Source: Cerrena zonata (lineage: Eukaryota > Basidiomycota > Agaricomycetes > Polyporales > Cerrenaceae). From it: DNA of 64,000 bases. Location of the stretch: assembly GCA_038087015.1 (NCBI GenBank), contig JASBNA010000055.1:62001-126000 (forward strand). Direction: 5' to 3'. Shown piece by piece: positions 47,491 through 56,843 of this stretch. How positions within the stretch are numbered: position 1 is the stretch's first letter; every line of letters starts with the position of its first letter. A program made the position numbers and the translations under genes. Below the pieces are notes generated by a model. It ran no database searches, was not told the DNA's origin, and saw only the letters and a program-made list of their open reading frames with translations.

Positions 47491-48483
47491 ATGAGAATAG
47501 CCACGTTGATACCTCTACTAGGGGTCATACCGATGATAGAGGCATTCAAGGCGTCCCCGTTGGTATTGGCATCGCACAAGTTGGTGAAAGGGTTGCGAGA
47601 CGAATTAGAACATGGCAATTCCCAACCGCATAGCGAGACTAGTGTTACTAATATGTTGAAGAAGCTTATGACGGAGTGTTCCTCCGATGCCTACTTGTTG
47701 GTGAACCAACCCGGGTTGAGGTACGAGGATATGGTGGGAGTACACGAACAAAGATGGCCCTTTTTACAAAAATATCTTACCTTGGCCAGTAGTGTTGTGG
47801 GGATACCCTGGGTGAAAGGCACGGTTGATTTGAATTTTGTCGAGAACTACTTGATCAAGAACTGTGAAGCCGAAACCATCACCGTATTGAACGAAGACGA
47901 GGCCGAGGTGGGCAAGTACATCGACACCAGGAAAAGAATAATCCGGGTTGAATTAAGTGAAATCCCGGAAGATATCGAAGAAGACGAAAGAGGATTGATC
48001 TTGAAAAGCCACGACGAACTCATCAGACAGATCTTGAGGAAAGTGCCTTCTCCTCACTACACCATCATTCTCACCTCCAGTACCACCAGCAGCTTCCACC
48101 CCATCCCACCTCTGGTGGTTGAGTCAAAACCACAAAAGTACGAAATGTTCAACGAAATCATCAACCACCCATCGAGACAAAAGGAAGTCGAGAGAAACGC
48201 CCATAACTACCAGAACAAGGCCCCGGAATGGAACCAGGACCGGAACACCGTTAACAGGTATTTGAAAAATAGAAAGAACGACGAAGTCCACTTATTCAGA
48301 GGTGAAAAAAGCATGGAGTTATGGAAACAAAATGAAAAAATCGTCAGCACCATGCTAGTGATGATTGTCAGTATTTTCCTCATGAAAATCATGAAGCTTG
48401 TCAAGTACATCCAGCACAAGCTGATCGCAATGCTCCAAAAACCAAACCGCAAACAGGGTCTCCTTGATAAAAAAAGTGACTAA
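47491..48483 (+). CDS. BIG1: Big1-like ER protein for beta-1,6-glucan synthesis
   Basis: 330 residues (335 in S. cerevisiae Big1), a type I ER membrane protein needed for normal beta-1,6-glucan in the cell wall. A signal peptide (MRIATLIPLLGVIPMIEA) is followed by a luminal domain with SPLVLASHKL near residue 22 and YLLVNQPGL, then one transmembrane helix (about 284-304, MLVMIVSIFLMKIM) and a short basic tail that ends KKSD, a KKXX-type ER retrieval signal. Length, topology and the retrieval signal all fit Big1. It is divergent from the dioxygenase gene with 145 bp between start codons. Confidence 0.8.
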   Translation: MRIATLIPLLGVIPMIEAFKASPLVLASHKLVKGLRDELEHGNSQPHSETSVTNMLKKLMTECSSDAYLLVNQPGLRYEDMVGVHEQRWPFLQKYLTLASSVVGIPWVKGTVDLNFVENYLIKNCEAETITVLNEDEAEVGKYIDTRKRIIRVELSEIPEDIEEDERGLILKSHDELIRQILRKVPSPHYTIILTSSTTSSFHPIPPLVVESKPQKYEMFNEIINHPSRQKEVERNAHNYQNKAPEWNQDRNTVNRYLKNRKNDEVHLFRGEKSMELWKQNEKIVSTMLVMIVSIFLMKIMKLVKYIQHKLIAMLQKPNRKQGLLDKKSD

Positions 48484-48926
48484 ACCTCTCTTTATACGTA
48501 TAAATATATTAAAATTGCAACCAAAACCAACCTGTAAACGCATCCAACTTGCAAAACATCCCGATACAACCTTTAAACCACTGTAACCTGCAACTTACCG
48601 CAACACAAACTGCAAAACACAACTTTATAGACCAAAAAAATCAGCTGTTTTTTATTTTTTTTTTTTTTTGTTTCTGTAAAAAAAACAACGGCAGAAAAGT
48701 TAGGTAACTTTTCATTGAAAGAATTTCAGTAATAGTCAAGTAAGAACAGGATTTGAAATATAATCAGTATATAATCGTATTGGTATCGAGGTATAATCCC
48801 CCCAAGATATTCATATTGCAAAACGAGAGATTTATTTAAATTGCGGTGATCATTCGGAGCTGTTTTTTAATTGCGATCAGATGAAGATATAGATATATCA
48901 GTTATTTTTACACATATATTGACAAG
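48484..48926. other. Intergenic between BIG1 and TDA3
   Basis: 443 bp. The first part (48517-48615) has a loose series of CCTGCAA/CTTGCAA/ACTGCAA words. A T-run lies at 48650-48669. No gene is seen. Confidence 0.65.
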
Positions 48927-50465
48927 ATGTCTGAGTTTCTACAATTTAATAGTATACCATCGGGTAACCATAAGGGGAAGAAGCACATTGTGATTGTGGG
49001 TGCTGGGATCATTGGTGTTTGTATTGCTTATTTCATTATCAAACACCCAAAATTCGATCCGGCCAAAATTCATATTACCATTGTGGAAAGTAAAAGAGTG
49101 GCCGGAGGAGCAAGTGGTAAGGCCGGTGGATTATTAGCATTATGGGCATTTCCTCAGCAGATTGTGCCGCTTTCTTTTGAATTACATCAACAGTTATCTG
49201 ATCTATATAATGGAGAAGAAGAGTGGGGGTATCGTCGATTGACAACGGTTTCATTAGAAGGAGATATTAGTCACTTGCCTGATATAAATGAACTTTCCAG
49301 TGATGACGATGATGACGATGATGATACGATAAACTATGAAAAATATCATGATGCCCAAGAAGAAACCGATAGCGGTAGTTATAGAAAATCCACTACTACT
49401 GATACTGATTCATCAACCGAAAAACCACCCAAGAAAACTTCTAGAGCAACCCGTCTGCAAACCGCTAAGAATAGTAAGGATATGAACGGGAGCAAATTAC
49501 CATATGATTTGAATTGGATCAATTCTACTTTAATTGATCTGTGTCTGTCTCTTGGTGGTACCGATAGTACTGCCCAAGTTCATCCTTATAAATTCACCAG
49601 TTTCATATTGAAAAAAGCAGTTGAAATGAGTCAAGGTTCCTTAGAATTAATCTTGGGTAAAGTAAACCAAATCAATTATTCCATGGAAACCGGAGTAGCC
49701 ACCGGAGTAACTTACGAACCTACATCTTTAAAACAACAAGAATCAAAACCTTTGGTTGAATTGAGTGGTGATCAAATTATACTATCCGTTGGTCCTTGGA
49801 CTTCCAAGATTTTACCCGACTGTCCAATATCTGGTTTAAGAGCTCATTCAATTACAGTTGCTCCATTTAAAGATCAACCAGTTAGTCCCTATGCAATCTT
49901 CACCGAATTTAAAACCGGCCCAATGTCCTATGTATCACCGGAAATCTACGCAAGACAAGATGAAGTGTACGTCTGCGGTGAAGGTGATTCAACCGTTGAC
50001 GTTCCAGAAACTTCTGATGATGTGGAGGTTGTTAAATCAAACTGTGATGATTTATTTAACCAAGTTGGTAAAATATCTCCTAATTTACGTAAAGGTCATA
50101 TCTTGAAAAAACAAGCTTGTTATCTCCCAGTATTGGATGTTCCCTCCTCCAGTGGTCCTTTGATTGGTGAAACAAACGTTGATAATCTATATTTATGTTC
50201 AGGTCATTCTTGTTGGGGGATCAATAACGCCCCTGCCACCGGTAAGATCATGAGTGAATTGCTATTGGATGGAAAGGCAAAGCTGGCTGATATATCTGCT
50301 TTGGACCCTTCATTATATTTCGATGCTAGTATATTACTAAGTGATGAAGAAGATGATGAAGACGATGATGAAGACGATGAAGATGAAGATAATGAAGAAG
50401 ACGAAGAAGATGAAGTAGGCGACGAAGATGTTACGATAAAGATGAATAGTTCTCTCTGCATTTAA
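48927..50465 (+). CDS. TDA3: Tda3-like FAD-dependent oxidoreductase (DAO family)
   Basis: 512 residues; yeast Tda3 has 523. The N-terminus has a Rossmann FAD-binding site, HIVIVGAGIIGVCIAYF (about 20-36), then VESKRVAGGASGKAGGLLA (about 53-71), the D-amino-acid-oxidase-type isoalloxazine block. C-terminal GWCDO-type block is SGHSCWGINNAPATGKIMSELL (about 429-450). Tda3 acts in late-endosome to Golgi retrieval; its enzymatic substrate is not known. Two acidic stretches, one in the middle (SSDDDDDDDDT, about 126-136) and one at the C-terminus (about 473-500), are encoded by GAT/GAA repeats. Confidence 0.87.
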   Translation: MSEFLQFNSIPSGNHKGKKHIVIVGAGIIGVCIAYFIIKHPKFDPAKIHITIVESKRVAGGASGKAGGLLALWAFPQQIVPLSFELHQQLSDLYNGEEEWGYRRLTTVSLEGDISHLPDINELSSDDDDDDDDTINYEKYHDAQEETDSGSYRKSTTTDTDSSTEKPPKKTSRATRLQTAKNSKDMNGSKLPYDLNWINSTLIDLCLSLGGTDSTAQVHPYKFTSFILKKAVEMSQGSLELILGKVNQINYSMETGVATGVTYEPTSLKQQESKPLVELSGDQIILSVGPWTSKILPDCPISGLRAHSITVAPFKDQPVSPYAIFTEFKTGPMSYVSPEIYARQDEVYVCGEGDSTVDVPETSDDVEVVKSNCDDLFNQVGKISPNLRKGHILKKQACYLPVLDVPSSSGPLIGETNVDNLYLCSGHSCWGINNAPATGKIMSELLLDGKAKLADISALDPSLYFDASILLSDEEDDEDDDEDDEDEDNEEDEEDEVGDEDVTIKMNSSLCI

Positions 50466-50600
50466 ATACGTATATAAGCTTATGTATGGATTATCACAAC
50501 TAGTCTCGCTATTTGTAACTTTTATTAGGGCGCAAATTTTTTTTTATGAAAAAGACTTTGCTGCTAAAACTAACCGCCAACAACACCACTGCCATACAAG

Positions 50601-51263
50601 ATGGATTCAGTTTCAGAGAAAGTCCCAGTTGATGATCAGTTGCCTCAAAGGAAAAAGAGAAGGTCAAAGGGAGATAGCGAGGCTACGAAAGAGTTGGTTT
50701 CGAGATTTACGGTTGATTCGAAGGTGGATGGAATGAAGGATGAAAGTTTTGATACAACCTTAACCATTGGTAAGCCGTATTCATCGTCAACGCAGATCCA
50801 TGGATTGCCGATGATGAAACCCGTGAATAAGATTCTCAAATCATCACCATTGAAGAATAACGCCATAAGTCATGATGAGGAAGATCTTGAGATGACCCAG
50901 GATTTGATTCGAATAAGTAACGAAATCACCCATAACAACGCCAGTCCATTGAGCTTGGGTGATTTTGATATGGATCAGGAAATATTGCAAGATTTGAATC
51001 TACGGTCGTATGTTGAAAAATTCGACTTTAACCCAAATGATAATTTCATGCAATACTATATTAAAGTCAATGACAAAATCAACCAGTACGAATCCGACCT
51101 CATCAAGCAGTTGATGACGGAAAGATTCAAGCTATTGAAGAGGTTTGAGTCGTTGAATGGTATTGTCAATCAGTATAGTCAATCATTGATCAAATGCGAT
51201 AAGGATTTCGATTCCAAGATAAATCAATTAAAACTGGTTAACAATATCTTGAATAGTTTATAA
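50601..51263 (+). CDS. Uncharacterised protein with nuclear signal and C-terminal coiled coil
   Basis: 220 residues that I do not recognise. The N-terminal part is polar with a basic cluster RKKRRSK (about 17-23), a candidate nuclear localisation signal, and motifs of the SSPLK type (about 81-85). The C-terminal half (about 125-220) is helical with heptad hydrophobics (DFDMDQEILQDLNLRSYVEKFDF, then INQYESDLIKQLMTERFKLLKRFESL), consistent with a small coiled-coil subunit such as those of kinetochore complexes. That is only an analogy. The gene has its own ATG, no frame breaks, and fits tightly between TDA3 and RPS17. Confidence 0.7.
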   Translation: MDSVSEKVPVDDQLPQRKKRRSKGDSEATKELVSRFTVDSKVDGMKDESFDTTLTIGKPYSSSTQIHGLPMMKPVNKILKSSPLKNNAISHDEEDLEMTQDLIRISNEITHNNASPLSLGDFDMDQEILQDLNLRSYVEKFDFNPNDNFMQYYIKVNDKINQYESDLIKQLMTERFKLLKRFESLNGIVNQYSQSLIKCDKDFDSKINQLKLVNNILNSL

Positions 51264-51410
51264 TTTATAATTGTCATACATAAATAAATGATTTAAATAT
51301 TTAAACGTTTTTTAGTTTTTTTTGGGTTTTTTTTTTTATTTTTTTAATAAAAATTAGATGAATTACTATACAATCGAAATTAAACAAGTATATACAGAGA
51401 TTTAACTAAT

Positions 51411-52071
51411 TTAGTTTCTTTTAGCAAAACGTCTTGGACCTCTTTGAGAAGAGATGGCAACGGTTTGGATTGGAATTTTGAAACCTAAAGTTTTAACTAA
51501 ATCAGCAGTTTCAGAATCAACTTCTAATTGACCGTTGGTGTGAGATAAGTCCAAAGCGGAAACTTCTGGAACATATTGATCTTTTCTTTCACGTTCTTCT
51601 TCTTGTAATTTGAAAGAAATACCTCTGACTGGACCTTTTTGAATACGTTTCATCAAGTGGGTGGTGTAACCAGCAATCTTGTTTCTTAATCTTTTAGATT
51701 GGATTTCAGCAATTTCATCAGTTAATCTTTTGTTGGTTTCGAAATCCAAGGTTAATTTTGGATAGAAACGTTCAATTAAAACTTTTGAAGCTCTTTTAAC
51801 GGTTTTAGTTCTAACGCGACCCTATTCATATAGTTAGTATTTTCCTTTGAAGGCTCTACAGGTTCTACAGTTATCAGAGGTTCCGCAGTTCAGTAGCAAA
51901 AGTCATAAGTTGATATCAGTTCTCCTGGTCAGTGGTTTCATAAGTTATAACGACAACTTTGAAATCTACTTGATCAAAGGTTCCCTAATAATACCATCCA
52001 TAAACTAATAGCCATCTGAAAAACGGTACTCCAGTAACTGCAACCTGTGAAGGGAGTTAGGTACATACCAT
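51411..52071 (-). CDS. RPS17: Ribosomal protein eS17 (Rps17), with an intron after the start codon
   Basis: Small-subunit cytosolic ribosomal protein. CDS is join(51411-51821, 52069-52071) on the minus strand, 137 residues (136 in S. cerevisiae). Exon 1 is only the ATG (52069-52071); it is followed by the 5' splice site GTATGT. Exon 2 starts GGTCGCGTTAGAACT (GRVRT) and contains [34 protein letters not shown] and [14 protein letters not shown], all typical of eS17. The intron carries a perfect TACTAAC branch box and ends in TAG. The intron position after the start codon is also found in yeast RPS17 genes. Upstream there is a Cbf1 site and two GTACGGAGG words. Confidence 0.96.
51822..52068 (-). 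other. Spliceosomal intron of RPS17 (247 nt)
   Basis: 5' splice site GTATGT (52063-52068, read on the minus strand), branch box TACTAAC at 51833-51839 and 3' splice site TAG ending at 51822. The branch-to-acceptor distance is short, about 11-14 nt. This is the only spliceosomal intron I can define in the window. Confidence 0.93.
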
Positions 52072-52598
52072 TTTAGCTGTTTATTGGTTGTTAATGAAAA
52101 AGAAAGGAAAAGAAGATTATGAAAAATTGACTGGAACTGAAAATATATTTATTAGGATTGAAGATTGCAGTTCTCACCTAAAAAAATTTTCAATGCGGTC
52201 GTGTGCAGTGGATAAATGAGCAGGAGGAACCTTAGGGCTTCTGCCTCGAAAAGTTAGTGCGATCACGTGCCACAAAGTGACTCGCTAATCAGTGGTACGG
52301 AGGTTAGTAATTGTACGGAGGTTTTGCATTGAGTGGAAAAATGTATTAGATTGAGATTATCAACAAAGCTACTACTGTGATGTCTGACTCAATAAAGCAG
52401 GTGATATTGACTATACTGGTATAATCGATAATAGATTGAGTGTTTCAATTAGCAGTTTGATTGATTGAGGCTGTTTTTTTGGATTGATTGGATTGTTTTT
52501 TTTTTCTTTTTTTGGCAATAAAGTCGGTTTTAGCATAATTTTCTAATATTAAGATAGAATAAATCTAATCAACAATTAATCAATTTTTCATTTGAGGA
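52072..52598. promoter_or_regulatory. Divergent promoter of RPS17 and ADA2
   Basis: 527 bp. ATCACGTG (Cbf1-type) lies at 52262-52269, and GTACGGAGG occurs twice, at 52295-52303 and 52313-52321, 18 bp apart. The second is part of a 14-mer also found upstream of MRPL10. This fits ribosomal protein gene control by Rap1/Tbf1-like factors with Cbf1 in CUG-clade yeasts. T-runs lie at 52471-52513. Confidence 0.6.
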
Positions 52599-53950
52599 AT
52601 GGAAAAAGGAAGGTTATATCACTGTGATGTTTGTTCATCCGATTGCACCAATCGTATACGAATTCAGTGTGCAATTTGCGCAGATTATGATTTATGTGTA
52701 CCATGTTTTGCAGCAGGTTCTATTTCTGGTGATCATAAACCATGGCATGATTATAAGATTATTGAGCAAAATACATATCCGATTTTCGATAAGGAATGGG
52801 GTGCTGATGAAGAGTTGCTTTTAATTCAAGGTTGTGAAACGTTTGGATTGGGTAATTGGGCTGATATAGCCGATCATATTGGTAATAGATCAAAGGAAGA
52901 GGTTGCTAAGCATTATTATGATATTTATTTAAATTCAAAAGACTATCCCTTGCCGGAAATGGATAAAGATTTTGATGATATTCATCCATTAGAATTCTTG
53001 CAACAACGTAAAAATCGTTTGGAAAGACGTAAAAATCAACCATTACCACCTCCCAAGACCAAGCCTGACTCTTCGGTTCCATTATGTCACGAAATTCAAG
53101 GTTATATGCCTGGTAGATTGGAATTCGATCACGAAGGCTGAAAATGATGCTGAAGTTCCAGTTAAAGATTTAATTTTTGATCCAGAAGATTCTCAAGGTG
53201 ATATTGAATTAAAATTAACTATACTTGATATTTATAATTCTAGATTAACCACTAGAGCTGAACGTAAAAGGGTTATGATTCTTAATAACCTATTGGATTA
53301 TAGGAAAAATATCAGTAATGATAAAAGAAAATCAAAGGAAGAAAAAGAATTATTGAAAAAAATTAATGCAATGATAAGAATTTTAACTCCCCACGATTTT
53401 GAGGAATTCTCTAAAAATTTACTTACGGAATTGAAATGTCGTCTACGTATTCAACAATTACAAAGTTGGAGAATCAATGGTATTACCACCATTGAAGATG
53501 GTAATAAATTCGAAAAGGATAAACTAATAAGACAAGCTCATTATCAAAGAATGGGTAATGGCTCTGCTTTGAATGCTAGAAATGCTACTTCAACTCCAAT
53601 GAATGGTCTGATATCGGGTATGGGTCGTAAAATGGGAGCTCATTCTCCTCAACCATCGATGGATTTCAAACCAAAAATCAATACAAGTTCTACTAATCGT
53701 GCACCTTTGGATATAAGTCGTGCTGCTGATTTCGACTTATTATCGAATGAAGAAAAACAATTATGTGCAACTTTAAGAATCTTACCCAAACCCTTACCTT
53801 GCAATTAAAAATCAATTAATGAAAGAAGCCGTGAAAAATAACGGTATCTTGAAAAAGAAAGATGCTAGGCAATCTCTTAAGATTGACGTCAATAAAGCTT
53901 CAAAAATCTATGAATTCTTTGTGCAAATGGGTTGGTGTTCTCAAGGTTAG
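52599..53950 (+). CDS. ADA2: Ada2 (SAGA/ADA transcriptional adaptor), two frame changes
   Basis: Adaptor that holds Gcn5 in SAGA and ADA histone acetyltransferase complexes. About 450 residues, similar to other yeast Ada2 proteins. The N-terminal ZZ zinc finger ([32 protein letters not shown], about 7-40) is followed by a SANT/Myb domain (about 65-115: [29 protein letters not shown]). The frame breaks at 53136-53137 (extra G; coding resumes as [20 protein letters not shown]) and at 53791-53793 (extra C; resumes as [13 protein letters not shown]), with the C-terminal SWIRM-like end [20 protein letters not shown]. Since ADA2 is strongly conserved, sequence errors are the likelier cause. Confidence 0.9.
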
Positions 53951-54359
53951 TCCACCTATTCTCTACGATATACTTATGACTTTCATTTCATATATAGACT
54001 TCCTTTCTTAATATTTCGATTTCGATTTCTTTTTTTTTTTTCTCTTTCACTTCATCTTTTCATTCAATTGTATCATAACTACATAAAATTAATACATTTC
54101 TTTACTTTAGTCGTAATTATTTTGTCTGACTTGATTTATGGTGTTTTGATACTTTTCTCATACACGTTAAAATTTTGTTTGTTTTTGTTTTGCTGTAGGT
54201 TTTTTTTTTAAGATTTTTTGTTCATATTTTTGATCCATGGAGTTCGCCTCTTCTTTCGTCGATATAACTAAGTCAGCCTTTGCTTAACAACTTATTTAGC
54301 CTATCGGTAACCGAGTAAAGGTATATTGAACGCTTTCCAACTCATATATAATAAAAAAA
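53951..54359. other. Intergenic between ADA2 and the membrane-protein gene
   Basis: 409 bp, T-rich (runs at about 54030-54042 and 54201-54211). No gene or repeat seen. It ends in A8 directly before the next start codon. Confidence 0.65.
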
Positions 54360-55234
54360 ATGAAACTATTGTCAATTTTATCGTCTTCTATAGTTCTTTT
54401 GAATTATGTCCATGCCATAAAGCCAGCTACTTCAGCTCAGTTTTATCCTTTGAATAGAAACGGTGATATTCCTGCGGATCTTGAGCTTTTCCAATTGGGC
54501 CAGGATATACCATTGGACTGTATTTCTAGGAAACATTGATAATGGGGAACACAAATTTGATGATAAAGACAGAATTATTTATATTCCATTTCCAACTTGT
54601 CAAGAAACGAACAAACCACTCTCATTTAAATATGGTGTAAGCGAAGACGTCAATTGCACCATTGGATTTACTGATGAGTTATATCACTTGTTCCAATTAT
54701 ATATTCACGAAGATTCTCCATTCAGTTGTCGTTTACCTTTAAGTAATGAACCTCACTATATTGAAAAAGGTGGGGCTTTTATTCCATTAACTTTCAACTT
54801 CAGAGGACAAATCCAAGATTCACATCTTGATATTGACTCACATTTAAACGTTCTTTTCACCAAACCTGCTGAGGAGAACACTTTGATTAGTTCTGTTCGC
54901 TTGGTCATCGGGTACCAATGCTACTAGAATCGTTATAGGTGATTTTCTCACAATTAATCTAGCTGTAAGATGGTTAGATAACTTGAAAAATACTGATTCA
55001 AACACTGATAGCTTTAGGAACGTTAATGGTTTACCTTTCCCAGATGGATTTTACAAACTCCCATTAAATTCGATTCCGATATCTTATTCGATGTTCCTCT
55101 TCTATTTGGGACTTGTTAGTTTGGCTTCTGGTGCTCTTGTTTTAGCATTTTCCTACAATCTTATTAGTATCAAATTTTCGAAAACTCATTATAGAAACTT
55201 AGATAATGAGTCACTTGTTACTAAACGTGATTAA
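54360..55234 (+). CDS. Type I membrane glycoprotein of the secretory route, two frame changes
   Basis: About 290 residues once two frame changes are allowed. It starts MKLLSILSSSIVLLNYVHA (signal peptide). A luminal domain carries paired cysteines (DCISR, PTCQET, DVNCTIGF, FSCRLPL) and N-glycan sequons. One C-terminal transmembrane helix (MFLFYLGLVSLASGALVLAFSY) is followed by a short polar cytosolic tail. The first frame stops at 54537-54539 after an AAA run (54531-54533), and a second change lies near 54898, beyond which WSSGTNATRIVIGDFLTINLAVRW restores the domain. I recognise the architecture as a conserved fungal type but cannot name it. Convergent with UTP6. Confidence 0.65.
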
Positions 55235-55290
55235 TTGAATTATGTAAAAATACAAATATATAATGATGCTAAAAAAGTGTAGAATTAATT

Positions 55291-56604
55291 TTAAATAGAG
55301 CGACATTTTTTGATAATGGCCTTTAATAAGGTGGTAACTCTTTCTGATTGGTTTGATTCGATTGAAGGAGTCAAAAACTTTTCGTTAAGATAACTGGTAT
55401 ACTTATTGGTTAACTCATCTTTGTCTTTATTATTCTTAAGCTTCATTTTATAAGCAATGAATTTGTTGACTGATAATTGTAAAACTTCAGCAAAATTTTC
55501 ATCACTAATCTTCAAAGTTCTAGTTGACAAATTTATGTCAATTAAAGGAGTTCTTATATCATTAGAATGATTGTTTTGTAAATAAGTAAGAACGTGTAAA
55601 TATAAGTAGTCTCTATTGAGATTATCAAATTGATCAAAAATTGATAAAAATGCTTGAGAGATTTCAAAAACTTTATCCTCCGGAGTTGAAATCGTTGAAT
55701 TTTTTGGAATTGTTTTCAAAATAGCAGGAATACATAAATCATAAATTGTTAATGCAATATCACCTCTTAAAACTGGATTAGTTTCTGCATTACCCAACAT
55801 ATTCATATCGGCTTCTGGTAGATGATTCAATTGGTCATTCACTTCATCGGCACTAACAGTAGGTAAGCTGATAACATCTTTATTGAAATCTTCATCATTA
55901 TCAAGAACTTTTGAGTTTTTATTCAATTCAGCTTCTCGTCTTCTTTCATCTTTTTGTAAATCTTCAGTTTGTTCTTTTTCAGTAACTAAACCCAAAACTT
56001 GTCTTCTTGCCAATAATTTAGAAACGTAGGTTAATTCAAATTGAGCATAATTCAACCATAACTCATAAGAATCAGGATTCAATCTCAAACCTCTTTGGAA
56101 TAAAACTCTAGCACCTTTAGCGTTAGAATTATCTTCGAATTCATATCTTGCAGCTGATAACCATGCATCAATATTTCTAGGTTGTAATTGTAATAATCTA
56201 GAATAAACACTATAGATAACTTTGATGGCACCATGTTCTTTGGCTTGTTGTAAATATTTAGCCCATAATTCTAGATCACCAGGGAATCTTCTAACTGATC
56301 TTTGCATGATGAAAAGTATTCTTCTTGGTCCTGCCCAATCACTTATACTTCTTTTTTGTTTGATCAACCCAACTGACTTAAGTCTTATAAGTCTTTTCTT
56401 TCTTAATTTTTCCAAATTAACTTCAAAATCACAATATTTGAGGAAATCTCTTGGTCTACTTCCTCTCCCTTGAATTCTCTGTTCGAAATCGGTTCTTCTT
56501 CTCATAATCATAGTGATTTCATTTCTCTCGAACAAACCTTTGTCTTGCAAGTCTTCCAATTCAGGAACTGACTGTTCCAAGTAGTATCTTACTTTATCGG
56601 CCAT
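55291..56604 (-). CDS. UTP6: U3 snoRNP protein Utp6
   Basis: Component of the UtpB module of the small-subunit processome, nucleolar, needed for 18S rRNA maturation. 437 residues (440 in S. cerevisiae). N-terminal block ADKVRYYLEQSVPELEDLQDKGLFERNEI is diagnostic, followed by HAT (half-TPR) repeats (about 85-210), including DLELWAKYLQQAKEHG, NIDAWLSAARYEFEDN and SYELWLNYAQFELTYVSKLLARR. The C-terminal third is helical. Start at 56602-56604. Confidence 0.93.
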   Translation of the reverse strand: MADKVRYYLEQSVPELEDLQDKGLFERNEITMIMRRRTDFEQRIQGRGSRPRDFLKYCDFEVNLEKLRKKRLIRLKSVGLIKQKRSISDWAGPRRILFIMQRSVRRFPGDLELWAKYLQQAKEHGAIKVIYSVYSRLLQLQPRNIDAWLSAARYEFEDNSNAKGARVLFQRGLRLNPDSYELWLNYAQFELTYVSKLLARRQVLGLVTEKEQTEDLQKDERRREAELNKNSKVLDNDEDFNKDVISLPTVSADEVNDQLNHLPEADMNMLGNAETNPVLRGDIALTIYDLCIPAILKTIPKNSTISTPEDKVFEISQAFLSIFDQFDNLNRDYLYLHVLTYLQNNHSNDIRTPLIDINLSTRTLKISDENFAEVLQLSVNKFIAYKMKLKNNKDKDELTNKYTSYLNEKFLTPSIESNQSERVTTLLKAIIKKCRSI

Positions 56605-56843
56605 CTTTTTAACGAAACTACTGCTAAGTTTATGCTACCGTTATCACCAGTAGAAGTTATTTAATTTTTTTTTTCAACATCTTTTTTTTTGATAGCGATG
56701 AGATGATGTATAAAACCCGTGCACCAAATTAAGTTATATTCTGGTATAACCCCAGATTTAGCATGCCCTTAGCTTATTCTCAACTACATAAACTCTTAAG
56801 TTGTTTGCAATTTCAAAAATTATATTTACATATTTCAACTGGC

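Noticed and set aside
52599..53950. Introns as the cause of the ADA2 frame breaks (and those in other genes)
   Set aside because: At each break the conserved protein continues with no gap and there are no splice sites (GTATGT, TACTAAC, AG) at these points. The RPS17 intron shows what a true one looks like here.
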